DNA of 64,000 nt from NCBI GenBank assembly GCA_015491905.1, contig WGGC01000041.1, forward strand, positions 1 through 64,000, read 5' to 3'. Positions within the stretch are counted from its first letter, which is position 1. Each line of letters starts with the position of its first letter. The translations under genes and the position numbers were made by a program. A model generated the notes under the pieces. That model was given only the letters and a program-made list of their open reading frames with translations. It was not told the DNA's origin and did no database searches. Source of the stretch: Bacteroidales bacterium (GTDB lineage: Bacteria; Bacteroidota; Bacteroidia; Bacteroidales; F082). Positions 1 to 9,834 of this stretch are shown piece after piece.

Positions 1-1671
1 GTTATTTTCCTGACGCATTGCAAAGAACCGACAAATAAAACCACAACAAAGAAACCTACTGAGGTAATTTCAGACAGTGCTATGGTAGTGAGTGCGCGTA
101 GTGAAGCCAGCATGATAGGATTAAAAATTATGAAAAAAGGAGGTACGGCATTTGATGCTATGATTGCTACTGATTTAGCATTAACGGTTTCCTATCCATT
201 TGCCGGAAATATTGGAGGCGGAGGTTTTATGGTTTACAGAACCAAAGATGGGAAAACAGGAGCACTTGATTATAGGGAAAAGGCGCCTTTAAGAGCTTCA
301 AGAAACATGTATCTCGATAAAAATGGAAATGTGATACCAGGTAAAAGCACGCTGGGAGGGCTGGCTGTTGGCGTACCTGGAACAGTGGCAGGGCTATTTA
401 AAGTATATAAAAAATTCGGTACACTTCCTTTTGATTCACTAATTCAACCGGCCATTGATTTGGCAAAACGAGGAGTAGTGGTTACGGCAAAACAAGCCAG
501 AAGGTTAAACCATTACAGAGGATATTTCAGCAAAGTTAATAAACGGAATATTTTACTTGATAAAAAATGGAAAAAAGGTGATACTATTCGCTACCCGGCA
601 CTGGCACGCACATTAGAACGAATAAGAGACAATGGAAGAGATGAATTTTATAAAGGGAAAACAGCCAAAATGCTGTTGAAATATTTATCCGAACATGGTG
701 GAATTATGACCATTAATGACCTTGCTGATTATGAGGCAAAATGGAGGAAACCTATTATTTTCAACTATAAAGATTGTCGTATTATTTCAATGTCGCCACC
801 ATCAAGTGGGGGAATTTGTATGGCAGAAATTTTAAATGAAATAGAACCCTTTCCGGTAGCATCGCTAGGGCATAATACAACACGGTATATTCAGTTATTA
901 ACAGAAGCTGAACGAAGAGCTTTTGCAGACAGAGCATATTTCTTAGGTGATCCTGATTTTATAAAAATTCCGATTGACACTCTTATTTCCGAAGAATATG
1001 CACGCAGACGAATGCGTACTTTCAGTTGGAAACATGCCACCCCTTCTTCAGAGGTTTCACATGGAATTATCACGGGTTATGAAAGCATGCAAACCACGCA
1101 TTACTCCATTGTTGATGAATATGGTAATGCTGTATCTGTAACAACAACGCTAAATGGAGCCTACGGGTCAAAACTATATGTAAAAAAAGGAGGGTTTTTT
1201 TTGAATAATGAAATGGATGACTTCAGTGCAAAACCAGGAACGCCAAATCAATTTGGTCTTGTAGGAGCTGAGGCTAACAGTATTCAGCCAGGGAAGAGAA
1301 TGTTAAGTTCCATGACTCCTACAATAGTAGAAAAAAAGGGCAAATTATACATGGTATTAGGGTCGCCGGGAGGTTCTACAATAATTACTTCTGTAACGCA
1401 ATCCTTTTTAAATGTATATGAGTTTGGAATGACAATGCAAGCAGCTGTTGATTCTCCACGTTTTCATTCGCAATGGTTACCTGATGACATAAAAATGGAG
1501 CCGGGCGGTTTTACTGTGGAAGTACAAGATTCCTTAAAGCATTTGGGTTATGTTATAGATACCACAAATGCACCAGTAATTGGGAAAGTAGATGCTATCT
1601 TACGACTTCCAAATGGTAAACTTGAAGGCGGAGCAGACTATCGTGGAGATGATAATGCAATAGGGTTTTAA
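1..1671 (+). CDS. ggt: gamma-glutamyltransferase (5' truncated by window edge; probable lipoprotein)
   Basis: The ORF is open to base 1 in the same frame (..VIFLTHCKEPTNKTTTKKPTEVISDSAMVVSARSEAS..). GGT-like motifs: GGTAFDAMIATDLALTVSYPFAGNIGGGGFMV, QTTHYSIVDEYGNAVSVTTTLN, LSSMTPTIV, GSPGGSTIITSV. A Cys after a hydrophobic stretch suggests a lipobox. Confidence 0.93.
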   Translation, partial: VIFLTHCKEPTNKTTTKKPTEVISDSAMVVSARSEASMIGLKIMKKGGTAFDAMIATDLALTVSYPFAGNIGGGGFMVYRTKDGKTGALDYREKAPLRASRNMYLDKNGNVIPGKSTLGGLAVGVPGTVAGLFKVYKKFGTLPFDSLIQPAIDLAKRGVVVTAKQARRLNHYRGYFSKVNKRNILLDKKWKKGDTIRYPALARTLERIRDNGRDEFYKGKTAKMLLKYLSEHGGIMTINDLADYEAKWRKPIIFNYKDCRIISMSPPSSGGICMAEILNEIEPFPVASLGHNTTRYIQLLTEAERRAFADRAYFLGDPDFIKIPIDTLISEEYARRRMRTFSWKHATPSSEVSHGIITGYESMQTTHYSIVDEYGNAVSVTTTLNGAYGSKLYVKKGGFFLNNEMDDFSAKPGTPNQFGLVGAEANSIQPGKRMLSSMTPTIVEKKGKLYMVLGSPGGSTIITSVTQSFLNVYEFGMTMQAAVDSPRFHSQWLPDDIKMEPGGFTVEVQDSLKHLGYVIDTTNAPVIGKVDAILRLPNGKLEGGADYRGDDNAIGF

Positions 1672-1770
1672 TTTATTACCATTGGATAAAATAATAATTT
1701 AATACTACATACTTAATTCTTTAATAATTTTTTTCAGATTTTATTTTTTTGTTAAAAAATTTTTTATTTT

Positions 1771-1788
1771 TGACCAATCGTTCAGTCA
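1771..1788. promoter_or_regulatory. imperfect palindrome TGACCAATCGTTCAGTCA, candidate TetR operator
   Basis: TGAC..A.CG.T..GTCA symmetry centred on CG; ends 10 bp before the ATG of the TetR gene at 1799. Confidence 0.55.
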
Positions 1789-1798
1789 ATAAAATAAC

Positions 1799-2374
1799 AT
1801 GGCACCCAGAACAAAAAAACAGTTTGAGGAAATAAGGGAGAGACGAATTGAGTCGATAAAGAAAGTTGCATTCAGGTTATTTGCTAATCAAGGTTTTAAA
1901 GGCACCTCAATTGCTGATATTGCAAAAAAAGCAGGAATTTCAAAAGGTCTTATTTACAATTATTTTGAGAATAAAAATGATTTAGTAAAATCGATTATCA
2001 AAGATGGGTTCAATGATTTACTGGACTCTTTGCAATTTGATTTCACCAAATCCCTTACTCGGGAAGACATCATCTATTTAATTGATAAAAATTTTAAATT
2101 AATAAAAGAAGATACGGATTTTTGGAGGTTATATGCGGCAGTAATCACCCAACCCACTGTTGCTGAACTTGCAAAAGAAGATTTATATACAATTCTGGAG
2201 CCTTTTATTCAATCCATTTCTGCATACTACAAAACACAAGGTGTTTCCAATCCATTGGCTTACGGATATTTATTTGCAGCCATTCTTGATGGAGTAGGGT
2301 TAGACTACATGTTTGACCAGGATAATTATCCATTGGAGGATATTAAAAAATTAATTATTGAAAAAATTATTTAA
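1799..2374 (+). CDS. TetR/AcrR family transcriptional regulator
   Basis: N-terminal HTH: RRIESIKKVAFRLFANQGFKGTSIADIAKKAGISKGLIYNYFENKNDLVKSII. Confidence 0.95.
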   Translation: MAPRTKKQFEEIRERRIESIKKVAFRLFANQGFKGTSIADIAKKAGISKGLIYNYFENKNDLVKSIIKDGFNDLLDSLQFDFTKSLTREDIIYLIDKNFKLIKEDTDFWRLYAAVITQPTVAELAKEDLYTILEPFIQSISAYYKTQGVSNPLAYGYLFAAILDGVGLDYMFDQDNYPLEDIKKLIIEKII

Positions 2375-2393
2375 CATTACAACTATATATATT

Positions 2394-2528
2394 ATGAAAT
2401 ATCCATTGTTGAATAATTATTAAATAACATTCACCCTGAGAAATTTTTGCTATTTCACAGGGCAAGAAGAATGCTTATTCCATTTTGTGAATTACCATTT
2501 GGCCAATGAAATATAAAATTATAAACAG
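2394..2528 (+). repeat. 135-bp dispersed nested-hairpin element, copy 1, ending at the start codon of the 2529 gene
   Basis: Ungapped alignment with 14371-14505, about 114/135 identical by hand count. Core stem ccctgagaaa (2434-2443) / tttcacaggg (2453-2462), one mismatch. Confidence 0.85.
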
Positions 2529-3320
2529 ATGAAAAGAATTATTCAAAAAGGAACTTTTATTTTATTGATAATATTTTTATTGCCAGCAACTATACTTGGG
2601 CAAAAAAGCCTAACTGCAAAAGAAGTTGTACAAAAATCTTTTAACAGGTTTTTAGGGAAAAGCAGTTTCAGCATTATGGAAATGAAAATTGAGAGGCCCA
2701 CGTGGAGCCGTAGTGTAACCATGCAAAACTGGTCGTTAGGCACGCAATATTATATCACATATATTACAGCACCTGCACGTGACAACGGAGAAGTTTTTTT
2801 AAAATATAAAAAAGATATGTGGAATTATATTCCTGCCATTAACAGGTTAATAAAAATCCCACCATCGATGATGATGCAGTCGTGGATGGGTTCAGATTTC
2901 ACAAATAACGATTTGATGAAGCAAAATAGTATTGTAACAGATTACACACATAAATTTAACAAAAGTGAAAAATATGGAGGGTATACATGTTATGTAATTA
3001 CACTGAAGCCTTTACCTGAAGCTGCTGTAGTATGGGGGAGTATTAAAATATGGATTGCCAAGTCGAATTTGAACGCACTCAAGACTGAATTCTTCGACAC
3101 ACATGGTAATTTGATAAAAACCGAAAAAGCCTCCAGGTTAAAAATTATGGGGGGAAGGCTGCTTCCATCATTTTTAGAAATGATTTCAAACACCAAAAAA
3201 GGACATCGCACGGTAATTAATATCATTTATCAAGAGTTTAACGTAAAAGGAATAAATGCAGGATTTTTTTCAATTCAGCGTATAAAAAGTTTAAGGCCAC
3301 GAACTATCAGAATTAAATAA
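2529..3320 (+). CDS. LolA-like outer membrane lipoprotein-sorting family protein
   Basis: Signal peptide (LLIIFLLPATILGQ), PTWSRSVTMQNW, MGSDFTNNDLM and LKTEFFDTHGNLIKT, typical of LolA_like proteins that accompany transporters. Confidence 0.85.
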   Translation: MKRIIQKGTFILLIIFLLPATILGQKSLTAKEVVQKSFNRFLGKSSFSIMEMKIERPTWSRSVTMQNWSLGTQYYITYITAPARDNGEVFLKYKKDMWNYIPAINRLIKIPPSMMMQSWMGSDFTNNDLMKQNSIVTDYTHKFNKSEKYGGYTCYVITLKPLPEAAVVWGSIKIWIAKSNLNALKTEFFDTHGNLIKTEKASRLKIMGGRLLPSFLEMISNTKKGHRTVINIIYQEFNVKGINAGFFSIQRIKSLRPRTIRIK

Positions 3321-3326
3321 AATTAA

Positions 3327-4550
3327 ATGAAATCCTTAGTAAAGATAGCCTGGAGAAGTCTGTGGAGGAACAGACGACGCACAATACTAACAGCAGCAGC
3401 AGTAGTTCTGGCTTTAGTATTGGCATTGTTTATGCGTTCTATGCAGTTTGGTTCATACGACCAGATGATACAGGCAGGTGTAAATCAAGTTGGATATTTG
3501 CAAGTTCACGACACAGGTTATTGGGAAAATCAATCTATCGACCGCGCATTTTTTTATAATAAAAATATAGGAGAAGCTATCAAAAAAATTCCTGAAATAC
3601 AAATGGCTATTCCAAAATTAGAAACATTTTCACTGGCTTCTTATGGAAAGCAAACCAAAGGGGTACTAATTTCCGGTATTAATCCCGTATTACAAAATAA
3701 AAAAACTCATCTTGGCAAGAAAATAGTTAAAGGTTCTTATTTATCAAACAAACAAAACGAAGTTCTTGTGGGCGACAACCTGGCCCGCTATCTCCATATT
3801 TCCATTGGAGATAGTCTGGTTTTACTTGGACAAGGATACAGAGGGATAACATCCTATGGTATTTATACGGTAAAGGGAATATTTCATTTACCATCTACAG
3901 AAATAAACAGCCAGGTAGTTTATATGAATTTAACAGCAGCTCAATATTTTGTTTATCCATATCAAAAAGGACTTCTCACAGGTATTTCCTTATATTTGAA
4001 AGATCCTTTAAAACTACAAGAAGTAAAACAGCAACTATCTGTTAGTTTGGGAAAGCACTATGAAATTATTTCCTGGAAAAAAGTACTTACCGACATATTA
4101 CAATCCATTAAGGTAGATAATATTTCCGGTCAAGTGATGCTATTGATACTATATATTATTGCGGCTTTTGGTATTTTCAGTACTACATTGATGATGACTA
4201 TGGAAAAAAGGAAACAATATGCCATAATGATCTCAATAGGAATGCAAAGAAGTAGATTGGTTTGGGTAAGTATTTTGGAAACCATTATCATCACTATAAC
4301 AGGAATTCTTGCAGGGCTTATTATTGTAACGCCAATACTTTTTTACTTACATGCCAACCCCATCCCTCTTACAGGTGAAATGAGTAAAGTTTATGAGCAA
4401 TTTAATATAGAACCTATTTTGCCTTTTGCTGTTAAGGCACATATTTTTATTAGCCAGACATTAATAATATTTGTATTATCAACTTTATCAACACTTTATC
4501 CAATTATTTATCTTTCACGATTTAATATTTTAAAGGCCTTTAGACACTAA
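3327..4550 (+). CDS. ABC transporter permease, FtsX/LolE-like
   Basis: N-terminal TM 'AWRSLWRNRRRTILTAAAVVLALVLALFM', large periplasmic domain, three C-terminal TM helices with MMTMEKRKQYAIMISIGM. Confidence 0.9.
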   Translation: MKSLVKIAWRSLWRNRRRTILTAAAVVLALVLALFMRSMQFGSYDQMIQAGVNQVGYLQVHDTGYWENQSIDRAFFYNKNIGEAIKKIPEIQMAIPKLETFSLASYGKQTKGVLISGINPVLQNKKTHLGKKIVKGSYLSNKQNEVLVGDNLARYLHISIGDSLVLLGQGYRGITSYGIYTVKGIFHLPSTEINSQVVYMNLTAAQYFVYPYQKGLLTGISLYLKDPLKLQEVKQQLSVSLGKHYEIISWKKVLTDILQSIKVDNISGQVMLLILYIIAAFGIFSTTLMMTMEKRKQYAIMISIGMQRSRLVWVSILETIIITITGILAGLIIVTPILFYLHANPIPLTGEMSKVYEQFNIEPILPFAVKAHIFISQTLIIFVLSTLSTLYPIIYLSRFNILKAFRH

Positions 4551-4562
4551 AAAATAAATTTT

Positions 4563-5801
4563 ATGTTACTTGCCATTGCATGGAGAAATATCTGGAGAAA
4601 CAAATTACGCAGCATTGTAATTTTTGCTGCAATTGGCATTGGAATTATTGGAGCTGTTATATCAGACGGTTATATGTCGGGATTAACAGATCAAAGGGTT
4701 AATGCAGCCATAGCCAATGAAGTTTCTGACATACAAATTCATAATCCAAAATTTTTAATTAACAATGAAATACAATATTTAATTCCAAATGCAGAAAAAA
4801 CAAAAAAAGTAATACAAAGATTATCACTTGTAAAAGGAGTAACATTACGATTAAAAATGCCTGCAATGGCATCTTCAGCAAATGCGGGAGCAGGAATAAC
4901 ATTATATGGAGTAAATCCAACCGATGAGAAAAAAGTAAGCGATATTTACAATCATATTGTCAAGGGGAAATATTTGACAGACTCTGGAAAGATTTCCACC
5001 GTTATTGGCAAAAAACTTTCCAAAAAGTTAAACCTTGGTATTGGAGATAAATTAATTATTACTCTAACTGACACAACAGGCACAATCACTAGTGGAGCAT
5101 TTAATATAGTTGGGATTTATAAAACTGCAAACGATCAGTTTGACGGAAAAACTGTTTTTGTAAATAAAAGGGATTTGGCTTCATTAGTAGGTTATCCCGT
5201 ACATACGGGTGACGAGATGGCTATTCGGTTAAAATCGGATACTGATACACCCATAATGATGAAAAAACTTAAAAAGATATTTTCTTCAGAAATAAAACAA
5301 AAAAAACTTATCATTCAAAGTTGGAGCCAGATACAGCCATTGCTTAAATCTATGATTCAAATGATGGATTACTTTTCTTACATATTTTTATTAATCATAC
5401 TTTTAGCATTGGCCTTTGCCATAGTAAATACAATGTTAATGGCAATTATGGAAAGGACCCGGGAGATTGGAATGCTAATGGCACTGGGAATGAACAAAAG
5501 AAAAATTTTTGTATTGATACTTTATGAAACAATTTTTCTCTCGGTTATTGGCGCAATAGCGGGATTAATTATTAGCATATTTATAGTCAGATTTTATTCC
5601 ATTCATGGTTTCGACCTTTCAAGTGTAGCCAAAGGTTTAAATTATATTGGTTACAGCTCCATTATATATTTTAGAGTCAACACCAATTTTTATATTATCA
5701 GTATCCTGTTAGTAATAATAATCGCCATTATTTCGGGAATATTTCCGGCACTAAAAGCTTTAAGGTTTCAGCCTGCAACTGCTGTCAGAGAAGATGTTTA
5801 A
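4563..5801 (+). CDS. ABC transporter permease, FtsX/LolE-like
   Basis: 'AWRNIWRNKLRSIVIFAAIGIGIIG' N-terminus; 'MAIMERTREIGMLMALGM' FtsX motif near the C-terminus. Confidence 0.92.
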   Translation: MLLAIAWRNIWRNKLRSIVIFAAIGIGIIGAVISDGYMSGLTDQRVNAAIANEVSDIQIHNPKFLINNEIQYLIPNAEKTKKVIQRLSLVKGVTLRLKMPAMASSANAGAGITLYGVNPTDEKKVSDIYNHIVKGKYLTDSGKISTVIGKKLSKKLNLGIGDKLIITLTDTTGTITSGAFNIVGIYKTANDQFDGKTVFVNKRDLASLVGYPVHTGDEMAIRLKSDTDTPIMMKKLKKIFSSEIKQKKLIIQSWSQIQPLLKSMIQMMDYFSYIFLLIILLALAFAIVNTMLMAIMERTREIGMLMALGMNKRKIFVLILYETIFLSVIGAIAGLIISIFIVRFYSIHGFDLSSVAKGLNYIGYSSIIYFRVNTNFYIISILLVIIIAIISGIFPALKALRFQPATAVREDV

Positions 5802-5818
5802 TCAGTAAAAAATTTATT

Positions 5819-6508
5819 ATGAGTATAATTGAAATAAAAAATGTTTTTAAAACTTATAACGAGACCAGCGTTCCGGTTCATGCCTTAAATGGCATTAATT
5901 TAAAAATCGGGAAAGGTGAATTTACTGCAATTGTTGGGCCTTCGGGATCGGGCAAAACAACTTTATTAAATATAATAGGTGGGCTGGACTTACCTTCAAA
6001 AGGAGATGTTTTTATTGAAGACGTTAATTTAAAGAATTTAAGCTCCAGACAACTCATTGATTTCAGGCTTCATAATATTGGTTTTGTTTTCCAGGCATAT
6101 AATTTAATTCCTGTATTAACAGCCTTAGAAAATACTGAATTTATCATGGAGCTACAGCAAGTTCCCAAAAAAGAAAGAGAGCAGAAAGCAATAAGATTAT
6201 TAGAAACAGTAGGTATTGGAGATAAAAAAGATCATAAACCGGGGCAGCTTTCCGGCGGACAACAACAAAGGGTTGCCGTGGCAAGGGCACTGGCATCACA
6301 GCCTAAATATATTATTGCCGATGAACCAACAGCAAACCTTGATTCGAAAGCTACAGAAGAATTGCTGGATTTAATGAGAAATATGAATAAACAATATCAT
6401 ACAACATTTATTTTTGCTACACATGACCAAAGGGTTATGGACAGGGCAAGGAGAATTGTTACAATTGACGATGGGAAAATAATTTCAGATGAACAAACAG
6501 AAAAATAA
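5819..6508 (+). CDS. ABC transporter ATP-binding protein (LolD/MacB-type)
   Basis: Walker A GPSGSGKTT, LSGGQQQRVAVARAL signature, Walker B YIIADEPTANLDS. Confidence 0.96.
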   Translation: MSIIEIKNVFKTYNETSVPVHALNGINLKIGKGEFTAIVGPSGSGKTTLLNIIGGLDLPSKGDVFIEDVNLKNLSSRQLIDFRLHNIGFVFQAYNLIPVLTALENTEFIMELQQVPKKEREQKAIRLLETVGIGDKKDHKPGQLSGGQQQRVAVARALASQPKYIIADEPTANLDSKATEELLDLMRNMNKQYHTTFIFATHDQRVMDRARRIVTIDDGKIISDEQTEK

Positions 6509-7715
6509 GAATAATATATATTTACCTCTAATGCATAGAAAATTAAAGGCAAATAAATTTATCAGGAATATATTTCTATTTTCTATAATTTTTATAGTAT
6601 CCCCAAATTTACATGCCCAGCAAAACAGTCAGGTAACCTTTCATGGTTTTCTAGAATATACAAATACTACATGGGCTCCGGCCGCTAGTAACCAATGGGT
6701 AGGATTTTCAGGTATTCATAACCGCATTGACATTCATTGGTATCCAGGAAACAATATTACATTTCACCTGGGCCTGCGAAACAATATAGAATTTGGATCA
6801 ATGTTGGCAAAATTTTATCCAATTTACAATAACTACCTAACTCGTCAGAATGGATGGATGGATCTTACCTTTAAACTAACCGAGGGTCGATCATATATTT
6901 TATACAGTAACATTGACAGGATGAACTTCAAATGGACAATAAAAAACCTTGAAATTTCTATAGGCAGGCAACGCATTAATTGGGGTATCAATTTGATATG
7001 GAACCCAAATGATATTTTTAATACATATAACTATTTCAATTTCGATTATATAGAACGCCCGGGTAGTGATGCTGTGTTATTGCAATATTATACGGGAGCT
7101 CTGTCATCTATCCAGGTAGCTGCAAAGCTGGATAAGAATAAACAACTTACTGCAGCCGTTAATTATAAATTTAACGCCTTAAATTATGATTTTCAAATTA
7201 TTGGTGGCATAATGAATAAAAATATAGTTGCCGGAATAGGCTGGGCAGGCCAGATAGGAGGAGCAGGTTTTACCGGTGAGGGAAGTTATTTTAACAGCGC
7301 AGAGCATTTCAGTGATTCAACAGGCCAGTTAATTTTTTCCATTGGTGCCAATTACACTTTTAAAAAAGGGCTTTATCTAAACACATCTTTTATATATAAC
7401 AGTAAAGGAGCTACAGGTAATGCAGGTTTTAGAAATCTTTTTGAAATGGGAAGCCTATCACCAAAAACCCTTACTCTTGCCAGAACAGAAATATTTGGAG
7501 AAATATCTTATCCATTTACACCTTTAATTAAAGGAGATTTTTCTACCATATTAAACCCATGGGACGGTTCTGCTTTTTTAGGTCCATCTTTAACTTTCAA
7601 TCTTACCGAAAACATGGAACTATATGTTATGGGGCAACTTTTTACCGGTAAGAAGGGTACAGAATATGGACAATTTGGCCAAATGTATTACATGCGCTTA
7701 AAATGGTCCTTTTAA
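6489..7715 (+). CDS. outer membrane beta-barrel protein (DUF1302/porin-like); real start probably ATG at 6531
   Basis: ATG at 6531 starts a signal peptide (MHRKLKANKFIRNIFLFSIIFIVSPNLHAQQ); alternating beta-barrel pattern and C-terminal aromatic (KWSF). Last gene of the 1799 operon. Confidence 0.7.
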   Translation: MNKQKNKNNIYLPLMHRKLKANKFIRNIFLFSIIFIVSPNLHAQQNSQVTFHGFLEYTNTTWAPAASNQWVGFSGIHNRIDIHWYPGNNITFHLGLRNNIEFGSMLAKFYPIYNNYLTRQNGWMDLTFKLTEGRSYILYSNIDRMNFKWTIKNLEISIGRQRINWGINLIWNPNDIFNTYNYFNFDYIERPGSDAVLLQYYTGALSSIQVAAKLDKNKQLTAAVNYKFNALNYDFQIIGGIMNKNIVAGIGWAGQIGGAGFTGEGSYFNSAEHFSDSTGQLIFSIGANYTFKKGLYLNTSFIYNSKGATGNAGFRNLFEMGSLSPKTLTLARTEIFGEISYPFTPLIKGDFSTILNPWDGSAFLGPSLTFNLTENMELYVMGQLFTGKKGTEYGQFGQMYYMRLKWSF

Positions 7716-7848
7716 TCGTTTATTTTTCAATTTTAAAACACCATTTGGTTTTTTAATTGAAAAAATAACTATAATCAGAAATAAATATCTGTGCCTAAAA
7801 AAGTAATGATTAAAGTTTTTTTAACAACCGTAAATCATAACTTCTTAC

Positions 7849-7856
7849 TACCTTTG
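7849..7856 (+). promoter_or_regulatory. Bacteroidota-type -7 element TACCTTTG upstream of pepD
   Basis: TAnnTTTG match 21 bp before the ATG at 7878. Confidence 0.5.
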
Positions 7857-7877
7857 TTTTCATAAAAAATTACAGCT

Positions 7878-9341
7878 ATGAATGAAGAATTATTAAAATT
7901 ACAGCCTTTTAAAGTATGGTATTTCTTTAAAGATATATTATCCATTCCAAGACCCTCAAAAAAGGAAGGTAAAATTGTTGATTATCTGATAAAATTCGCA
8001 AAAGACCGACATTTGGAGGTTCATAAAGATGATGTAGGAAACGTATTAATCAGAAAGCCTGCTACACGAGGAATGGAAAGCAGAAAGGCAGTAGCTTTGC
8101 AAAGTCATGTAGATATGGTTTGCGAAAAAAATAGTGATAAAATCCATGACTTTGAAAAAGACCCAATAGAAACATACATTGATAATGGATGGGTAAAAGC
8201 CAAAGGCACTACTTTAGGTGCAGACGATGGTATTGGTGTAGCTGCTGCATTGGCATTACTTGATGCAGATGATATTCCGCACGGGCCAATAGAAAGTTTA
8301 TTTACCATAGATGAAGAAACCGGACTAACAGGAGCTTTTGGTTTAAAACCCGGATTTCTAAAAAGTACAATTCTTCTAAATCTGGATTCAGAAGATGAAG
8401 GACTGTTATATATTGGTTGCGCAGGAGGCCAAGATACTTTGGCATGGTTATCTTATAAAAAAGAAGAAATCCCTGTAAATTATAAAGCCGTTAAAATTAT
8501 GATTTCAGGTTTAACAGGTGGTCATTCCGGTGATGATATAAACAAAGGAAGGGCTAATGCAAATAAACTATTGAATCGTTTTTTATGGAAAACTAAAGAA
8601 CAATATGACCTAAAACTTTCTGTTTTTGACGGAGGAAATTTACGGAATGCCATTGCCCGAGAAGCTTATGCTGTAATTTTAGTTCCGGATAATAAATATG
8701 AGTCCTTTTTAAAGGAAGTCTCAAAATATGAAGAAATTTATAAAAACGAATTTCATATTACAGAGCCGGAATTAAAATTTAAATATAAGGATATAGAAAA
8801 ACCTGAAAATATTATTTCAGATAAAGATTTTACCCTTCTTACCAACGCACTATATGCATGTCCACATGGTGTAATCACCATGTCGCAAGACATTAAGGAT
8901 TTTGTCGAAACCTCCACAAATCTGGCATCTGTAAAATTTAAAGATGATAAAATTGTAATAACAACAAGCCAGAGGAGTTCTGTTGAGACAGAAAAAGATG
9001 ACGTTACAAACATGGTCGTTAGTGTATTTAATCTTGCTAATGCAACAACAGAAACAACTGATGGATATCCAGGCTGGACTCCAAATCCCGATTCAGAAAT
9101 AGTAGATTTAACAAAAAATATTTATGAAAAGTTATTTCAAAATAAACCCGAAGTATTAGCAATACATGCAGGACTAGAATGTGGATTAATTGGAGATAAA
9201 TATCCAGGCATGGATATGATTTCTTTCGGCCCTACTATTAAAGGCGCACATTCTCCTGATGAGAGATTAGAAATTAAATCGGTTCAAAAATTTTGGGATT
9301 TACTTCTAGCCATTTTAAAGGATATACCGGAAGAAAATTAA
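7878..9341 (+). CDS. pepD: aminoacyl-histidine dipeptidase (M20 family)
   Basis: LQSHVDMVCEKN, GTTLGADDGIGVAAALAL, DEETGLTGAFGL, LNLDSEDEGLLYIGCAGG, HAGLECGLIGDKYPGMDMISFGPTIKGAHSPDE. Confidence 0.96.
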   Translation: MNEELLKLQPFKVWYFFKDILSIPRPSKKEGKIVDYLIKFAKDRHLEVHKDDVGNVLIRKPATRGMESRKAVALQSHVDMVCEKNSDKIHDFEKDPIETYIDNGWVKAKGTTLGADDGIGVAAALALLDADDIPHGPIESLFTIDEETGLTGAFGLKPGFLKSTILLNLDSEDEGLLYIGCAGGQDTLAWLSYKKEEIPVNYKAVKIMISGLTGGHSGDDINKGRANANKLLNRFLWKTKEQYDLKLSVFDGGNLRNAIAREAYAVILVPDNKYESFLKEVSKYEEIYKNEFHITEPELKFKYKDIEKPENIISDKDFTLLTNALYACPHGVITMSQDIKDFVETSTNLASVKFKDDKIVITTSQRSSVETEKDDVTNMVVSVFNLANATTETTDGYPGWTPNPDSEIVDLTKNIYEKLFQNKPEVLAIHAGLECGLIGDKYPGMDMISFGPTIKGAHSPDERLEIKSVQKFWDLLLAILKDIPEEN

Positions 9342-9401
9342 GTTTTATTTTTTATTTAAAAAATAATTAAAATTTGAACATCATTTTTTTGTAGGATTTT
9401 T

Positions 9402-9809
9402 ATGCTCATCCATTATCATAGCAGAAAGTATATTAAATTAATTGCTATAACTTTAGTAATTCTGTTTTTTACCCCTTATACGGTAAAAATTATTGATACT
9501 GTACATCATCATCATTATCGGTATCTTACAGAAGAGAATAATGTTATCAATTTTTCTAATCATTCAAATATTTGCCCCATTCCGGGTTTTCATTTTCACA
9601 GCTTTCTGTTTCAGAAAACTGTTCCATTTTTCAACGGATCACTTTTTGTTTATCAGATTTTATCGTTTTCTACATTAAATCCATTTTCTTCTAATTTTAT
9701 TTTATCATTTTCCCTTCGCGGCCCGCCAAGACATTTTTTTGAGTTAACTTTAATTAATTCAATAAGGAAATTATTGGCAGAAACATATACATGTATTACT
9801 ACATGTTAA
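9402..9809 (+). CDS. small His-rich secreted or membrane-anchored protein, candidate metal-associated
   Basis: N-terminal TM (LIAITLVILFFTPYTV), VHHHHYRY, PGFHFHSF, LRGPPR tail; directly upstream of a TonB receptor. Confidence 0.55.
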   Translation: MLIHYHSRKYIKLIAITLVILFFTPYTVKIIDTVHHHHYRYLTEENNVINFSNHSNICPIPGFHFHSFLFQKTVPFFNGSLFVYQILSFSTLNPFSSNFILSFSLRGPPRHFFELTLINSIRKLLAETYTCITTC

Positions 9810-9834
9810 TTAAAATGATAAAATATATTTAATA

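Noticed and set aside
2394-2423. Short ORF MKYPLLNNY* at the start of repeat copy 1, considered as a regulatory leader peptide
   Set aside because: Copy 2 has a stop after MKRP, so the peptide is not conserved; better explained by the repeat sequence itself.
3362-3559. 65-aa ORF with Ser run inside the first FtsX permease gene
   Set aside because: Out-of-frame reading of a conserved permease; the Ser run comes from repeated Ala codons (GCA) in the true frame.
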